The notes: a model not told the origin generated them from the sequence alone. A stretch of 64,000 nt of DNA from DATEMU01 sp964414585 (GCA_964414585.1 CAYPXR010000006.1:62001-126000); one strand, 5' to 3'; positions 53,280 to 62,499 are shown, counted from the first letter of the stretch. Numbers and translations are program-made.

Positions 53280-55157
53280 ATGACCCGGTCTCGATCGACG
53301 GTTTCCAAAAAAGTCCCCGTTTTGCCGCCGATCCCAGATCAATCGCCTCCCGCTCCTGATAGAGCCGGTGCTCGCGTCGGCGTCATCGGAGCCCTTATCG
53401 TCATCGCCGCGTCGGCCGTCGCGCAGGGGCCCAGCCTCCATTCGCAGGCCCAATTCCTCGACGACGTCGAATACGTCACGCGAAACCCGCTCGTGCAGCA
53501 CCCGGGCTGGGAATCCGCGAAGACGTTTCTGACCGAGGTCCGACGTCCTTCGACGGTCACCGGCTACTACCAGCCGCTGGCGATGATTTCGCTGATGGTG
53601 GACTTTGCCCGTTGCCGAACGATCGACGATTTGAGGGCCTACCATGAAACGAGCCTGCTTCTGCACACTATCAATGCCCTGCTTTTGATGATCCTGCTGA
53701 TGGGCCTGGTGAGTTGGCCCGGCGCGGCGATCGGCGCGGCGGCGCTATTCGCCGCTCATCCGTTGATGACGGAATCCGTGGTATGGCTTTCGGAGCGAAA
53801 AACGCTCCTGGCCACGGGTTTCTCGCTGCTGGCGATGATCTGCCATGTTTCCTTTGCGCGTCGCGGCGGGGCGGGGCGCTACCTGGCGATCGTGGGATTC
53901 TACCTCCTGGCGATTCTTTCAAAACCCACCGCGGTGCCAGTGCCGATCTTCATGATTTTGCTGGATCTCTGGCCGCTAAGACGACTGAGCCGGCGCACGC
54001 TCCTGGAAAAAATACCCGTCTTCGCCCTCGCCGGTCTGGCCGGATTCATCACGCTCATCTCCCAGCAGTCCACCGGCGGCGCCGGCATGCCGACGCACCA
54101 GTCGTTGTCGTCGTGGCCACTCGTCGCGTCCTACTCACTTTGGTTTTACATCTCGAAGTTCTTCTGCCCGACGCATCTGTCGCCCTATTATCCGTCGCCG
54201 CCCCTTTTCTCGTGGGCACAGCCAGCCATGCTCATCGCTCTCGTCGCGATCGCCGTCTGGCTGCTGGCGTGCGCGGTTGTTTGGCGGAAATCGCGCGGAC
54301 CCCTGACTGGCGCGTTGATCTTCATCGTCGGTCTGCTTCCGACCATGGGACTGGTAACCTTTACCAGCGTGGCGGTTGCCAATCGATACTTCTACCTGCC
54401 GTCTCTGGCTTGTTGGTTGATGTTGGCGGCCGCGGCGTCGGCCTGGCGGCGATGGCCCGCCGCACTCGTCGGATTGGCCCTCCTGGGCGGAGAGACGTTT
54501 TTCGCGCATCAGTACCTGAAATCCTGGACGTCGACCCCTTCGCTCATCGCTCTCTTGCTGAAGGAATCCCCGGAATCGGCCGTCGCACATTCCATTCATG
54601 GAGAATTTCTGTTGACGGTGCTGGCCAGGCCGGTCGAAGCGGAGGCGGAGTTCCGTTTGGCGCTACAATATCAACCGGACTTCCCCAACGCGATCAACAA
54701 TCTCGGCCTCGCCCTGATGGAGCAGCATCGCGAGCGCGAGGCCAAGCCCTATTTGGAACAGGCGCTGCGCCTCTCGTCGAAGCGCTCCCCCGAAACGCTC
54801 GCCGATCTCAGCGTCATTCTGGCCGGCGAAGGCAACATCGCCGGCGCGATCGCGATGTGCGAGGACGCTTTGCAAATCAAACCGAATTATCCCCCCGCCC
54901 ATTGCGCGATGGGCATGATCCTCGCGGCGTCCGGCCGATTTGAGCCGGCCGTCGCCGAGTACCAAAAGGCGCTCGAACTCGATCCGCGTCTGGCCGTTGC
55001 GCACGACAATCTGGGCGTCGCCCTCGGCGCGCTGGGCCGATACGACCAGGCCGTGAATCATTTCAAAGAGGCGTTGCGCCTCCAGCCGAACATGGAGTCG
55101 GCGCGGCGTCATTTGCGCATGGCAGGCGTCGTTCCCACTTCGCAGAAATCTCGTTAG
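53280..55157 (+). CDS. TMTC-like polytopic protein with C-terminal TPRs, copy 1
   Basis: 625 residues from the ATG at 53280. About ten membrane spans occupy residues 30-420. The first loop, QAQFLDDVEYVTRNPLVQHP, carries an acidic pair as in GT-C enzymes, and the pattern AAHPLMTESVVWLSERKTLLA and ILSKPTAVPVPIFMILLDLWP matches TMTC/DUF1736-type O-mannosyltransferases. The C-terminal ~190 residues are TPRs (NAINNLGLALMEQHREREAK, AHDNLGVALGALGRYDQAVN). The end, ESARRHLRMAGV, is shared with the next gene. A protein O-glycosyltransferase role is inferred from family style. Confidence 0.85.
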   Translation: MTRSRSTVSKKVPVLPPIPDQSPPAPDRAGARVGVIGALIVIAASAVAQGPSLHSQAQFLDDVEYVTRNPLVQHPGWESAKTFLTEVRRPSTVTGYYQPLAMISLMVDFARCRTIDDLRAYHETSLLLHTINALLLMILLMGLVSWPGAAIGAAALFAAHPLMTESVVWLSERKTLLATGFSLLAMICHVSFARRGGAGRYLAIVGFYLLAILSKPTAVPVPIFMILLDLWPLRRLSRRTLLEKIPVFALAGLAGFITLISQQSTGGAGMPTHQSLSSWPLVASYSLWFYISKFFCPTHLSPYYPSPPLFSWAQPAMLIALVAIAVWLLACAVVWRKSRGPLTGALIFIVGLLPTMGLVTFTSVAVANRYFYLPSLACWLMLAAAASAWRRWPAALVGLALLGGETFFAHQYLKSWTSTPSLIALLLKESPESAVAHSIHGEFLLTVLARPVEAEAEFRLALQYQPDFPNAINNLGLALMEQHREREAKPYLEQALRLSSKRSPETLADLSVILAGEGNIAGAIAMCEDALQIKPNYPPAHCAMGMILAASGRFEPAVAEYQKALELDPRLAVAHDNLGVALGALGRYDQAVNHFKEALRLQPNMESARRHLRMAGVVPTSQKSR

Positions 55158-55216
55158 CGTTTCCGCCGGATTCACCCCGTCTATCACCTCGTCCGGACAA
55201 ACCCTAAAATGGCCCG

Positions 55217-57085
55217 ATGCCGACGCCGATCTCGACTCCAGCCTCAATGAAGGTAGAGCGGCATGCCTCATTTCAATTCAACTTGGCGAAGTTTCTTTTG
55301 TTCACCGCCGTCATCATGGTCGTCGCCATTTACGCCGATGCGCCGGCCCTCTCGGCAAAGGCCATGTCCTTCGACGATGCCGAATATCTGGACTACAACC
55401 CGCTCGTCCACAGCCCTTCCTGGCAAGCGGCATGGAACTACATCTGCTCCGTCCTGAATCCTCAAACCGTCAGCGGATACTACCGGCCGGTGACGATGTG
55501 CTCGTTTCTCCTCGACGCCTGCCTGGGCGGCACGCCGCAGAATTATTTTCCCTTTCATCGCACGAGCCTGATTCTGCATGCCCTGAACAGCCTCCTCCTT
55601 TTTCTGCTGTTGTGGCAGTTGTTCAATGCCCCGCTCGCAGCCTGCGTCACGGCTTGCCTCTTCGCCGCGCAGCCCTTCAACGCCGAAGCAGTCGTCTGGA
55701 TCGCCGAGCGCAAGACCGTGCTGGCGTCGTTCTTCGCTTTGGCCGCGCTGAATGCGTATGTCATTAACACACGCCGGCCTCGCAGGGGTTGGTACGTCGG
55801 AGCAATTCTTCTCTACGCCCTCGCGACGCTCTCCAAACCCACGACCCTGGTGCTGCCATTGCTGATGGCCTTGCTGGATGTTTGGCCGCTTCGAGGATTC
55901 TCAGCTAAGCGATTGATGCGCCTCGCCCCATTCCTGGTCATCTCTGTCGTGATGGCGGTGATCACCGTCATTTCCCAGGAGCGAGCCGGCGGCGTCCACG
56001 CACCGCCGCAGAAAAATCTCCCGGAGGTGTTTTACACGGTTTGCTACAACGTCAGCTTCTACTTGCATCGGCTGATCCGGCCCGGCGCGATTGCCGCGTT
56101 CTATCCCGCTCCGGCGCTGTCATGGAATGACGGTGTCATCGTAGCTTCGGTATTAACGACCATGGCGGTGTTGGTCGCCGCCATCGTTGCGCTGCGATGG
56201 ACACGAGCCCTGCTGGTCGGGTTTGCGTTCTTTCTTATTTCCATTCTGCCGACGATGAACGTGCTTCGCTTCACGGACATCAGCCCGGCGAATCGATTTG
56301 CCTATCTTCCGTGCATCGGAGTTTTCCTCCTGCTAGGCGCCGCGCTGGCCCATCTGTGGAATCGACCGATCACCGATCGGCGCTCGCACTGGCGATTTGT
56401 CGCTCCACTGGCACTGGTCGTCACCCTCGTCATCGCCGAAGCCGGCTCGACGCACCGTTTCCTGTCGCACTGGAAGGACACCGAAACGCTCATGCGTCAC
56501 ATGGTCGAGTCGGCGCCCGGCGAAGCAAAGACACAGGCCGCGCTCGGAGAATGGCTGACCGGTCAGGCGAAATATGCTGAAGCAATCGGGCACCTCGACA
56601 AGGCGATCGCCGCCGACCCGAGTTACAGCGGGATCTATAACAACTACGCCTCGGCGTTGATCGGCCTGGGTCGATACGACGAGGCGTGGAAAAAACTGGA
56701 CCTGGCCCTCGAGGCTGAACCGGACAATGCCTTCGTGCTCAACAACAAGGGCGTCCTGCTCGCCGCCCAAAATCGGCTCGACGAGGCCGTCGCTGCCTAT
56801 CAGGAGACGATTCGAATCAAACCCGATTATGCCGGACCCCGGGTTGGATGGGCGATGGTACTCGCCGCGCAGGGGCGCTTCACCGACGCGGTCGCGAAAT
56901 ACGAGGAAGCCCTGCGACTCGACCCGAGATCTGCGGTCATTCACGATAATCTCGGAGTATCCTTGGGTGCCCTCGGTCGAACCTCCGAAGCCGTGTCTCA
57001 TTTTCAGGAGGCCCTGCGACTCGACCCGACCCTTGAATCCGCCCAGCGGCATCTACGCATGGCCGGCGTATCGCCGCCTCGCTAG
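55217..57085 (+). CDS. TMTC-like polytopic protein with C-terminal TPRs, copy 2
   Basis: 622 residues. It is a paralogue of the preceding gene with the same order: SFDDAEYLDYNPLVHSPSW in the first loop, RTSLILHALNSLLLFLLLW, AEAVVWIAERKTVLASFFAL, ATLSKPTTLVLPLLMALLDV, and the C-terminal TPRs (FVLNNKGVLLAAQNRLDEAV, VIHDNLGVSLGALGRTSEAV), again ending with SAQRHLRMAGV. An alternative start is the ATG at 55247. It lies 60 bp behind copy 1. They probably arose by tandem duplication and are both intact. Predicted to be GT-C glycosyltransferases with TPR docking domains. Confidence 0.85.
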   Translation: MPTPISTPASMKVERHASFQFNLAKFLLFTAVIMVVAIYADAPALSAKAMSFDDAEYLDYNPLVHSPSWQAAWNYICSVLNPQTVSGYYRPVTMCSFLLDACLGGTPQNYFPFHRTSLILHALNSLLLFLLLWQLFNAPLAACVTACLFAAQPFNAEAVVWIAERKTVLASFFALAALNAYVINTRRPRRGWYVGAILLYALATLSKPTTLVLPLLMALLDVWPLRGFSAKRLMRLAPFLVISVVMAVITVISQERAGGVHAPPQKNLPEVFYTVCYNVSFYLHRLIRPGAIAAFYPAPALSWNDGVIVASVLTTMAVLVAAIVALRWTRALLVGFAFFLISILPTMNVLRFTDISPANRFAYLPCIGVFLLLGAALAHLWNRPITDRRSHWRFVAPLALVVTLVIAEAGSTHRFLSHWKDTETLMRHMVESAPGEAKTQAALGEWLTGQAKYAEAIGHLDKAIAADPSYSGIYNNYASALIGLGRYDEAWKKLDLALEAEPDNAFVLNNKGVLLAAQNRLDEAVAAYQETIRIKPDYAGPRVGWAMVLAAQGRFTDAVAKYEEALRLDPRSAVIHDNLGVSLGALGRTSEAVSHFQEALRLDPTLESAQRHLRMAGVSPPR

Positions 57086-57101
57086 AACATCGTCCTCGCC
57101 G

Positions 57102-58163
57102 TTACGGCCCCGCCACGCGCTCGTATTCTCCGTGTTTCGCGTGAAATTTCTCCTGGACCGCGTGGTCCGTGGCCTCGAAGGTCCCGCCGATTTGCACGAT
57201 GGTGTCGTTGAACTCCTGCAAGTGCTTGGCCGTCACCCGCTCCGGTGGGATGGGCACCAGCATCGACCAGCGTGTCGGCGGAACGAGGGCGATCGTCGTT
57301 CGCAACGTGAGCAGCTTACCCGCGCCGTCGCGATAACCCGTCCACGAACGGCCGATCTGCTCGCGCTTCCAGTAATACTCGATGCGCGACCGCCGGCCTT
57401 TGCAATACCGCGGGTTCCAGTCCTGCGGACCCGCCAGCACCGCGACGAACACCTGTTGCGACAAGTCCGCGTGACCCGACTCATGCGCTCCGCGGCTGGC
57501 GGCCAGCTCCTTCTTCAACGCGTCCTCCCGAACCACGATCGATTGATCGAGGCAGTACGTCACCGGCGCAAGCAGCGTCGCCTCAATGCGCGTCCCGGAT
57601 ACGCCCGGCTCGCCCGCCAGCGGCTTGCCGTCCGGTCCGTCGGGCGGGACCTTGTGCAGGGTGTACAAAATCCGCGCGGTATCATCACTCACCAATTCGT
57701 GAAAGTGGATGCCAACGACGTCCTGCAAGTCCGCCGCCATCCACTTTTTCCACAACGCGTCCGGAATCTCGATAATCGGCATCGAATCCGGATGCTGGGT
57801 CGCTTCTTCCGCCTTGCGACGTTCGTGCGCGGCCGTCGGCATGGCGATTCGTTGCGGGGAAGAACGTTGCCATCCGTCATTGTTCTTCTCACTCGGCGTA
57901 ACGATCAATTCCCAGGGAACGCCGTCCCGCGCCGCCGAAGCCTTGGTGGCGCGATAGGTCCAACCGCCCAGATCGATCGAACCGGTCGTCTGCTTCTGCG
58001 CGTTCCCGTCGCCGGGAGGCCACAGACTCACCGCCCGTCGGCCGGACGCGGTCCTGAGTTTCGCCGTATCGTCGCCCAAAGCCCGGGCGGACGGGGCGGC
58101 CAGCGCGCAGGCCAGGAAAACGGGCGCCACGGCCCGGTGCAATCGTCGCGGCCGGCAAGACAT
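57102..58163 (-). CDS. secreted HExxH protein (putative metalloprotease)
   Basis: 353 residues. A signal peptide is followed by a domain with DLGGWTYRATKASAARDGVP. In the second half GAHESGHADLSQQVFVAVL contains HESGH, a zincin-type HExxH motif, and a downstream conserved Trp/Tyr patch (YYWKREQIGRSWTGYRDG, PTRWSMLVP). This resembles DUF922-like predicted zinc proteases. Activity is an inference; the third metal ligand is uncertain. It converges with the TPR gene cluster (16 bp from its stop). Its 3' half is repeated at 52477-52915. Confidence 0.7.
   Translation of the reverse strand: MSCRPRRLHRAVAPVFLACALAAPSARALGDDTAKLRTASGRRAVSLWPPGDGNAQKQTTGSIDLGGWTYRATKASAARDGVPWELIVTPSEKNNDGWQRSSPQRIAMPTAAHERRKAEEATQHPDSMPIIEIPDALWKKWMAADLQDVVGIHFHELVSDDTARILYTLHKVPPDGPDGKPLAGEPGVSGTRIEATLLAPVTYCLDQSIVVREDALKKELAASRGAHESGHADLSQQVFVAVLAGPQDWNPRYCKGRRSRIEYYWKREQIGRSWTGYRDGAGKLLTLRTTIALVPPTRWSMLVPIPPERVTAKHLQEFNDTIVQIGGTFEATDHAVQEKFHAKHGEYERVAGP
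57106..57544. repeat. 439-base direct repeat, right copy
   Basis: Matches 52477-52915 in the same orientation without insertions or deletions. By hand I count about 23 mismatches. The left edge coincides with the stop codon region of the coding frame; the right edge is at the SIVVRE codons. The pair brackets ~4.2 kb with both TMTC-like genes. Confidence 0.85.
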
Positions 58164-58255
58164 GAACGGCCTCCTTGAATCGAGGAAGGCGGGCGGGCTC
58201 GCGTGATCTATTGTATCCGGCCAAGCGGGCGGGGGCCATCCAACATCGGGCGGCG

Positions 58256-59257
58256 CTAGAGCGATTCTTCGGGCAGGGCCGAGCGGGTGATTTGCAGGGC
58301 GCGGCTACCACGGAGCTTTCCGAGTTGCCCGGCGTATTTGTTTCGCCCTTCCACGCGCAGGACAAAATCCCGGTCGACGAGCTTGTCGAGTTTGATGACG
58401 TCGCCGGGAGCGAGCGAGAGCATGTCCGCGACGGTCATGCGCGTTTCGCCGAGGTAGGCCCGCAACTCGACGTCGGCGCGATGAATGCTCTTGGTGACCC
58501 GGCGGACTTCATCGGTGGCGCCGGGCCCGCGCGAATAGGCGAGCCAGCTTTGCGTCGCCAGTTTTCCGATGACCGGCTCGATGACGTTGAACGGAATGCA
58601 GATGCTCATGGTCCCCGCCCGCGCCCCGACTTTGATTTCAAAGCCGATGACCACCACGACTTCGTTGGGCGCGACGATCTGCACCAGGTGCGGATTGCTC
58701 TCCGAGCCCGCGATTTCAAAGCGCACCTGGAGCAGTTCCGACCAGGCCTCGGAAAGATTCAGCAAGGCACGATCGAGGATTCGACCGACAAGCCGCGACT
58801 CGATGAACGTCAACGGCCGCTGCGGAATGAAAATGTCGGAGTTCGACCCGCCCAGGAGCCGGTCCACGATGGGAAACACTATCAGCGGGCTGATCTCAAG
58901 GCAGATCTGTCCGGTGAGCTGCGGCGCGGAAATTAAGGTGAAGCACGTCGGGCTGGGCAGCGAATGGATAAACTCGCTGTACGTGAGTTGCTCCGCCGTC
59001 GCCACCCGGGTCTCAACGATGGTACGAAGAAAGGCCGAGAGACTCGCGCCGAAATTGCGGGCAAACCCCTCGTGAATCGTCTGCAGGGCCCGCATCTGGT
59101 CTTTGCTGACCCGTTCGGGGCGTTTGAAGTCATAGACCGCGGCTTCGCGCGAAGAGCCCGACGACCCGCGGGAATCCTTGCCGGCCTCCGCTTCGGTCGC
59201 GGTGGAAACGGCCGCCAGAAGGGCGTCAACCTCGTTTTGGTCAAGGATTTCAGTCAT
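58256..59257 (-). CDS. fliM: flagellar motor switch protein FliM
   Basis: 333 residues. The N-terminal peptide EILDQNEVDALLAAV is the CheY-P binding motif. A linker is followed by the conserved middle domain (FARNFGASLSAFLRTIVETR, EFIHSLPSPTCFTLISAP, IVDRLLGGSNSDIF) and the C-terminal SPOA domain (VELRAYLGETRMTVADMLSL, GDVIKLDKLVDRDFVLRVEG). It forms the C-ring that switches rotation. No other flagellar gene is beside it. The organism should have a flagellum at some stage, as many planctomycetes do. Confidence 0.96.
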   Translation of the reverse strand: MTEILDQNEVDALLAAVSTATEAEAGKDSRGSSGSSREAAVYDFKRPERVSKDQMRALQTIHEGFARNFGASLSAFLRTIVETRVATAEQLTYSEFIHSLPSPTCFTLISAPQLTGQICLEISPLIVFPIVDRLLGGSNSDIFIPQRPLTFIESRLVGRILDRALLNLSEAWSELLQVRFEIAGSESNPHLVQIVAPNEVVVVIGFEIKVGARAGTMSICIPFNVIEPVIGKLATQSWLAYSRGPGATDEVRRVTKSIHRADVELRAYLGETRMTVADMLSLAPGDVIKLDKLVDRDFVLRVEGRNKYAGQLGKLRGSRALQITRSALPEESL

Positions 59258-59465
59258 GAGGGCCTTTAAGACTGAGAGTGTTATCGGATGGCCCCAAGAA
59301 GCCCCTTGAAGGACCTACCCTCCATTCCCGGAGCTGGGGCGGACCCGCAGAATCGGCCGCAAATCCCTGGAATAATCCCGGCCCTCATCCCAATATGACG
59401 GATGGGTTGGCGCATGTTTCAGACGGCCGCTGCGGCGGCACTGGTCAGACCCAGGGAGAAATGCC

Positions 59466-60125
59466 ATGTTTAATGACTCAGGAGCCACGGTTGTGAAAAA
59501 ACCCCATTCGTTTCTGGCCGTTGCGGCCTTCGGCGTTTGTGCCGTGTTGATGACCGCGATCGTCTCCGGCGTGGGGCTCGCGGCCTACGGGCTTCGCGTC
59601 GTGGATAAGAAAAGCGACGGAATTGTCGGTCTGATCGAGCAGACCGCTCGCAGCCTGCCGGAGATTCGCGCCGCACTGCCCCCGGCCCTCGCCGACACCC
59701 TCGACGATGTCCGTCAGCCCGACTATCGGGACTCATTGCAGGTGACCGTCAAGGAATCCGCAAAATCAGACCGCTGGGGCGGTCGAAAGATCGGCGTCGT
59801 CGTCGAAAATCACGGTGACCGGATGATCTCGCTGCTCTCCATGCGGATCGTCGGCACAGACGAAGACGGCACGCCCGTGACGGAACGCAGCATCTGGGCG
59901 GCATCGCCGATCCAGATCGACAACGACTGGCGCGGCCCATTGATGCCGCACGAAACCCGCCGCCTCGTCGTCTATTGCCGCGACGCCGAACAGGCCACCA
60001 AGTATTCGTCAGAGATCACGGAAGTGCGTGTCTGGCAAGGAGATAAGAATGGCGACGCGCAAAATAGGCCCACTTCCGCCAAGGCAAAGAACCATGACGA
60101 GGACGACTCCGACGGCGACGCTTGA
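59466..60125 (+). CDS. single-span membrane protein of unknown function
   Basis: 219 residues. One span (about residues 16-43, AAFGVCAVLMTAIVSGVGLAAY) near the N-terminus is followed by an extracytoplasmic domain: LQVTVKESAKSDRWGGRKIG, VVVENHGDRMISLLSMRIVG and PHETRRLVVYCRD. This looks like an immunoglobulin-like strand set. The acidic tail (NHDEDDSDGDA) is low complexity. I recognise no family. A stem-loop terminator follows at 60161-60201. Confidence 0.6.
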   Translation: MFNDSGATVVKKPHSFLAVAAFGVCAVLMTAIVSGVGLAAYGLRVVDKKSDGIVGLIEQTARSLPEIRAALPPALADTLDDVRQPDYRDSLQVTVKESAKSDRWGGRKIGVVVENHGDRMISLLSMRIVGTDEDGTPVTERSIWAASPIQIDNDWRGPLMPHETRRLVVYCRDAEQATKYSSEITEVRVWQGDKNGDAQNRPTSAKAKNHDEDDSDGDA

Positions 60126-60160
60126 CGCTGAAAAAAGACGGTACTACCCTTCCAAGTGTG

Positions 60161-60201
60161 AACGGGCTCCAGACTCGTTAGTTGAGTCACTGGAGCCCGT
60201 T
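60161..60201. terminator. stem-loop between two plus-strand genes
   Basis: AACGGGCTCCAG (60161-60172) pairs perfectly with CTGGAGCCCGTT (60190-60201) across a 17-base loop, followed by TAGTT. It probably ends the transcript of the gene at 59466-60125. Confidence 0.75.
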
Positions 60202-60249
60202 TAGTTCGTATCGGCCCAACTCACAGAGCCGCAAACTAGGACAAGTTTC

Positions 60250-60843
60250 ATTCAACGTTTTACCAAAAGAGCAGTTACGCGAATTGAATTGCTGCTGGGC
60301 CTTCTGGTCCTTGCGGGAGCCGGGTGGTTGATTGGGCCCGCATGGCGCGGCGGCGCGGGTGTGAAAGCCAAACGGACCGCATGCCTGGCCAATCTCAGCA
60401 AGATTGGTTCCGCGCTGAATTCCTACCTCGAAGAAAACGGACAGCATTGGCCCTACGTGGACAAGCTCGCCACGATCTCAACGCACGCGCCGGCCTGGAA
60501 GACCCTGCCGATGGTTCTCGAAAAATACGTGAGCGACCGCGAGGCCTTTCACTGCCCGGCGGATAAACGAATACTTGATAGTGAAAGTCCGCTGGCGGCG
60601 AAGTTTCCCTCCAAGACGACCTGGTTCGAAACCGAAGGCACGAGCTATGAGTGGCTCTGGGGAGACGTCTACGGCGGCAAGAAAGTCGGCGAGGAATCGC
60701 TCGCGCAGGCTAAGGGCTTCGGCATGGGCCGCGCGGATCAACCCATGCTCTCGGATTTCGCCCCGTTTCATGCCGGAGACGGCGGCGGTTCCTTCAACAC
60801 GCTCAATGCGGATTTGATCCCCCGAACGGCCCACGACGAATAG
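60250..60843 (+). CDS. divergent pseudopilin-like protein, probable ATT start
   Basis: 197 residues if begun at the ATT at 60250, which has AGGAC about eight bases upstream; the only other candidates in frame are ATT 60283 and TTG 60289, which would remove the leader. The first residues read QRFTKRAVTRIELLLGLLVLAG, a pilin-like leader with the essential Glu five residues after the Arg-Ala site. The body, ACLANLSKIGSALNSYLEEN and FHCPADKR, with a C-terminal GGGSFNTLNADLI, is the planctomycete H-x9-DG-like minor-pilin pattern. No ATG or GTG exists upstream before the in-frame stop. Confidence 0.65.
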   Translation: MQRFTKRAVTRIELLLGLLVLAGAGWLIGPAWRGGAGVKAKRTACLANLSKIGSALNSYLEENGQHWPYVDKLATISTHAPAWKTLPMVLEKYVSDREAFHCPADKRILDSESPLAAKFPSKTTWFETEGTSYEWLWGDVYGGKKVGEESLAQAKGFGMGRADQPMLSDFAPFHAGDGGGSFNTLNADLIPRTAHDE

Positions 60844-60899
60844 AAATAATTGTACCGACGACTGCGATCTCGCCCGAACGAAAGCGGAGAACTCCATCC

Positions 60900-61553
60900 A
60901 TGACGAATGAAGCCAAGAACACCATCCATCGGCATCGCACCTCGGCCTATGCCGGCGGCGCCGTCGGCCTGGCCATCCTGATCGGATGGTTTGCCTACAA
61001 CTCGGCAATGACGCCCGACAAGCCCGTCATCCAGACGGCAAAGGCCGCCGAAGTCGTCGAATACATCCGAAACGATCGCGGCCTGAACAACCTCCCGCAG
61101 ATCGAACAACAGCAATTCCTCGAGCAGTGGAAAGAACACGTCATGCAGGAGGGTCATAAACAGGAATTGAAGGAGTGCTTTGACAATCTCGACGAAAATC
61201 AGCGCAAGACCTTCGTCGCGGCGATCACCCGCCACTTCAAGCGCGCCTTCATGGACGACGCGCGGCGATATGCGCAGATCAACCAGCCCGGCGAACGCAG
61301 CACGTTCATCCGCGACCGGCTCCAGCAATACGCCACCGAAGGCGTGTTTCTAAAGGATGTCTCCAAGAGCTTTCGCAACGATTTCCGCGGCGGCCCCGAC
61401 GAAATGAAGCGCTGGATCATGGACAACACGACGCCCGAGGAGCGGGCCATCGGCGAACCCTACGCCGACGCACTCAAGCGCGTCCGCGAACAGGTCCGCC
61501 AGCAGGAACAAGCCCCCAAGCCCCCCGCCGCCAGCGCGAAGGCATCGCCCTAG
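60900..61553 (+). CDS. membrane-anchored helical protein
   Basis: 217 residues. One N-terminal span (AYAGGAVGLAILIGWFAYN) is followed by a helical, charged domain (EQQQFLEQWKEHVMQEGHKQ, DENQRKTFVAAITRHFKRAF, PGERSTFIRDRLQQYATEGV). The tail is Pro/Ala-rich. It follows the pseudopilin-like gene by 56 bp on the same strand, so both may be in one transcript. No family known to me. Confidence 0.6.
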   Translation: MTNEAKNTIHRHRTSAYAGGAVGLAILIGWFAYNSAMTPDKPVIQTAKAAEVVEYIRNDRGLNNLPQIEQQQFLEQWKEHVMQEGHKQELKECFDNLDENQRKTFVAAITRHFKRAFMDDARRYAQINQPGERSTFIRDRLQQYATEGVFLKDVSKSFRNDFRGGPDEMKRWIMDNTTPEERAIGEPYADALKRVREQVRQQEQAPKPPAASAKASP

Positions 61554-61583
61554 ATCGGTTCCCGAATGAGTGGCCGATTTCGC

Positions 61584-61609
61584 CGGGAGGGCGAGGCTCT
61601 TGCCGAGCC
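61584..61609 (+). repeat. REP element, diverged distant copy
   Basis: Matches the REP unit next to the RAYT gene with two changed bases in the centre (TCTTGCC instead of TCCCGCC). It is 45 kb away from the RAYT gene, which shows that the repeat has spread. Confidence 0.75.
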
Positions 61610-61845
61610 TCAGTTATTCCGCTCTTTTGGATTGCCGCCCTTGGCTGTGGACCACGCGGGCGGTATGGGCCGGGTGGTACCTTATCATGAACATTCAAGA
61701 ATTCTTCCTGACGCCTTTTCCGTCCGTCGTCTGGCCGTTCGGCCCGGTCTGTGCAAACACGCCGCTGGCGTCGTAATAAGAATAGGACCATGTCCGTTGG
61801 AGTTGTTGTGTGCTCGGCGAGCCCGTCCCTCGGAGCCCCATAAAC

Positions 61846-62499
61846 TTACGGTGCGGGAGGATCGTCGAGTGGAGTCGCTCTTATCACTCGATTGGTGTAA
61901 TAGCCGCAGGAATCACCGTTGTTGCCGGGGCAGGTATCGCCATTCTCGCACATTGATTTCGTGCAACCCGTCACACCCTTCTTGCTGCATCTGCAAGTGC
62001 CGGGAAGCGCCATCCAAAGCGATTCGCTCGTTGGGCTGTAGTAGACTTGAAGGCTGATGTTACTTTCAACCGCTTCGCCTTCAATAGTCGCAATAACACT
62101 GACGTCCACCATGACGCCGTTGCTGCTCAAATAAATAACTGCCGGTATCGATCCAACGGTGGCGGAGATCCATACCGTCTCGCCGATCACGTTTCCCTCG
62201 CTGTCGAGAATCGAAGAGGTACCCGTGTCTTCCGCGATGACTTCTTCCTCGTTTCGAAGGTCCGGTGATGCCAAATCAACGATTTGGGCAAGGATGACTT
62301 GAAGGATCGGATCATTCGCTTCCAACGCCGCGCCGTAGCCTGTGAGAATCTCTCCAACCGGAGGCGCCGAGAGCACGGTAAGAAGTTCGTTGTTATCCTC
62401 ATCCAGGGCGGAGCTTATTTCCGCCGCGCTGACGGCGCTCGCCGCTGTCAACGCAACACCGAGAATAACAAAGACTGGTTTGTACATCATACTCTTCAT
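61846..62499 (-). CDS. secreted protein with Cys-rich C-terminus
   Basis: 217 residues from the ATG at 62499, with AAAGGAG at good distance; the longer frame upstream overlaps the next gene. Signal peptide: FVILGVALTAASAVSA. Residues ~70-160 are acidic and beta-rich (EVIAEDTGTSSILDSEGNVI, WISATVGSIPAVIYLSS). The last ~45 residues hold eight Cys (CRCSKKGVTGCTKSMCENG and DTCPGNNGDSCGYY), probably disulfide-bonded. It is 37 bp behind the lipoprotein gene on the same strand. AT-richer than average. Unknown function. Confidence 0.7.
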   Translation of the reverse strand: MKSMMYKPVFVILGVALTAASAVSAAEISSALDEDNNELLTVLSAPPVGEILTGYGAALEANDPILQVILAQIVDLASPDLRNEEEVIAEDTGTSSILDSEGNVIGETVWISATVGSIPAVIYLSSNGVMVDVSVIATIEGEAVESNISLQVYYSPTSESLWMALPGTCRCSKKGVTGCTKSMCENGDTCPGNNGDSCGYYTNRVIRATPLDDPPAP

